Assembly: GCA_022385755.1 (NCBI GenBank)
Contig: MU278366.1
Location: forward strand, 475,673 to 539,672
DNA length: 64,000 bases
From: Trametopsis cervina
Taxonomy: Eukaryota; Basidiomycota; Agaricomycetes; Polyporales; Irpicaceae
Reading direction: 5' to 3'
Shown here: positions 63,937 through 64,000 of the stretch, one piece after another
Numbering within the stretch: the stretch's first letter is position 1
How the letters are laid out: every line of letters begins with the position of its first letter
The notes under the pieces: model-generated
What the model saw: only the letters and a program-made list of their open reading frames with translations
What the model was told of the DNA's origin: nothing
Database searches by the model: none
Program-made: the position numbers and the translations under genes

Positions 63937-64000
63937 GGATAACCCTTATCTCAAGACACCAAAGGTGTTAACTCCTTATTCAGGAGTAGACAGCTAGTGA

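Overview
The window is nuclear DNA of a filamentous basidiomycete, most likely an Agaricomycete (Polyporales-like). Genes are dense and carry many 45-70 bp GT-AG introns with very small exons. Several families seen here are typical of that group: DUF6533 membrane proteins, a GT4 trehalose phosphorylase and DUF302 proteins. There are no operons, CRISPR arrays or bacterial signals. Exon structures were worked out by hand from splice signals, reading phase and family motifs, so exact junctions are predictions. In almost every gene the exon lengths sum to a clean reading frame.

Layout. 1-2.7 kb: 3' fragment of an unknown gene, then an intron-bearing tRNA-Leu(UAA) (-). 2.7-5.4 kb: Cdc25 phosphatase (+). 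6.7-9.2 kb: ten-exon SAM methyltransferase-like protein (+). 9.4-10.3 kb: DJ-1/PfpI protein (-). 11.7-22.1 kb: an accessory block of three duplicated families, namely two tandem DUF6533 seven-helix proteins (+), two SGNH esterases of the isoamyl-acetate-esterase type (+) and, between the esterases, two small secreted proteins (-). 22.4-26.3 kb: a proline-rich protein with a Cys/His tail and trehalose phosphorylase (both -). 27.8-32.2 kb: tRNA-splicing endonuclease subunit Sen34 (+), EI24-type membrane protein (-), membrane-anchored coiled-coil protein (+). 33.3-41.0 kb: TFIIB/Brf-like factor, PHD+JmjC histone demethylase and phosphoglycerate kinase (all -), then an RGG-rich protein (+). 41.5-46.2 kb: a small TATA-driven ORF (+) and two DUF302 paralogues (-). 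47.4-62.6 kb: a packed housekeeping block with PEX6 (+), PhoD-like phosphatase (-), Yju2/CCDC94 splicing factor (-), DHX35-type DEAH helicase (+), PFK-2/FBPase-2 (-), PIG-X/Pbn1 (+) and a Rho-family GTPase (-). 62.7-64 kb: AT-rich DNA ending in a Ty1/copia Gag fragment.

How the genes relate. Housekeeping functions cluster loosely: carbon metabolism (trehalose phosphorylase, PGK, PFK-2/FBPase-2), RNA processing (tRNA-Leu with intron, Sen34, Yju2, DHX35) and cell cycle/signalling (Cdc25, Rho). The accessory part is the 11.7-22.1 kb block. Its combination of seven-helix proteins, esterases and short secreted peptides, each in two copies, is the best candidate here for an undescribed functional module, but that link is inference from position only.
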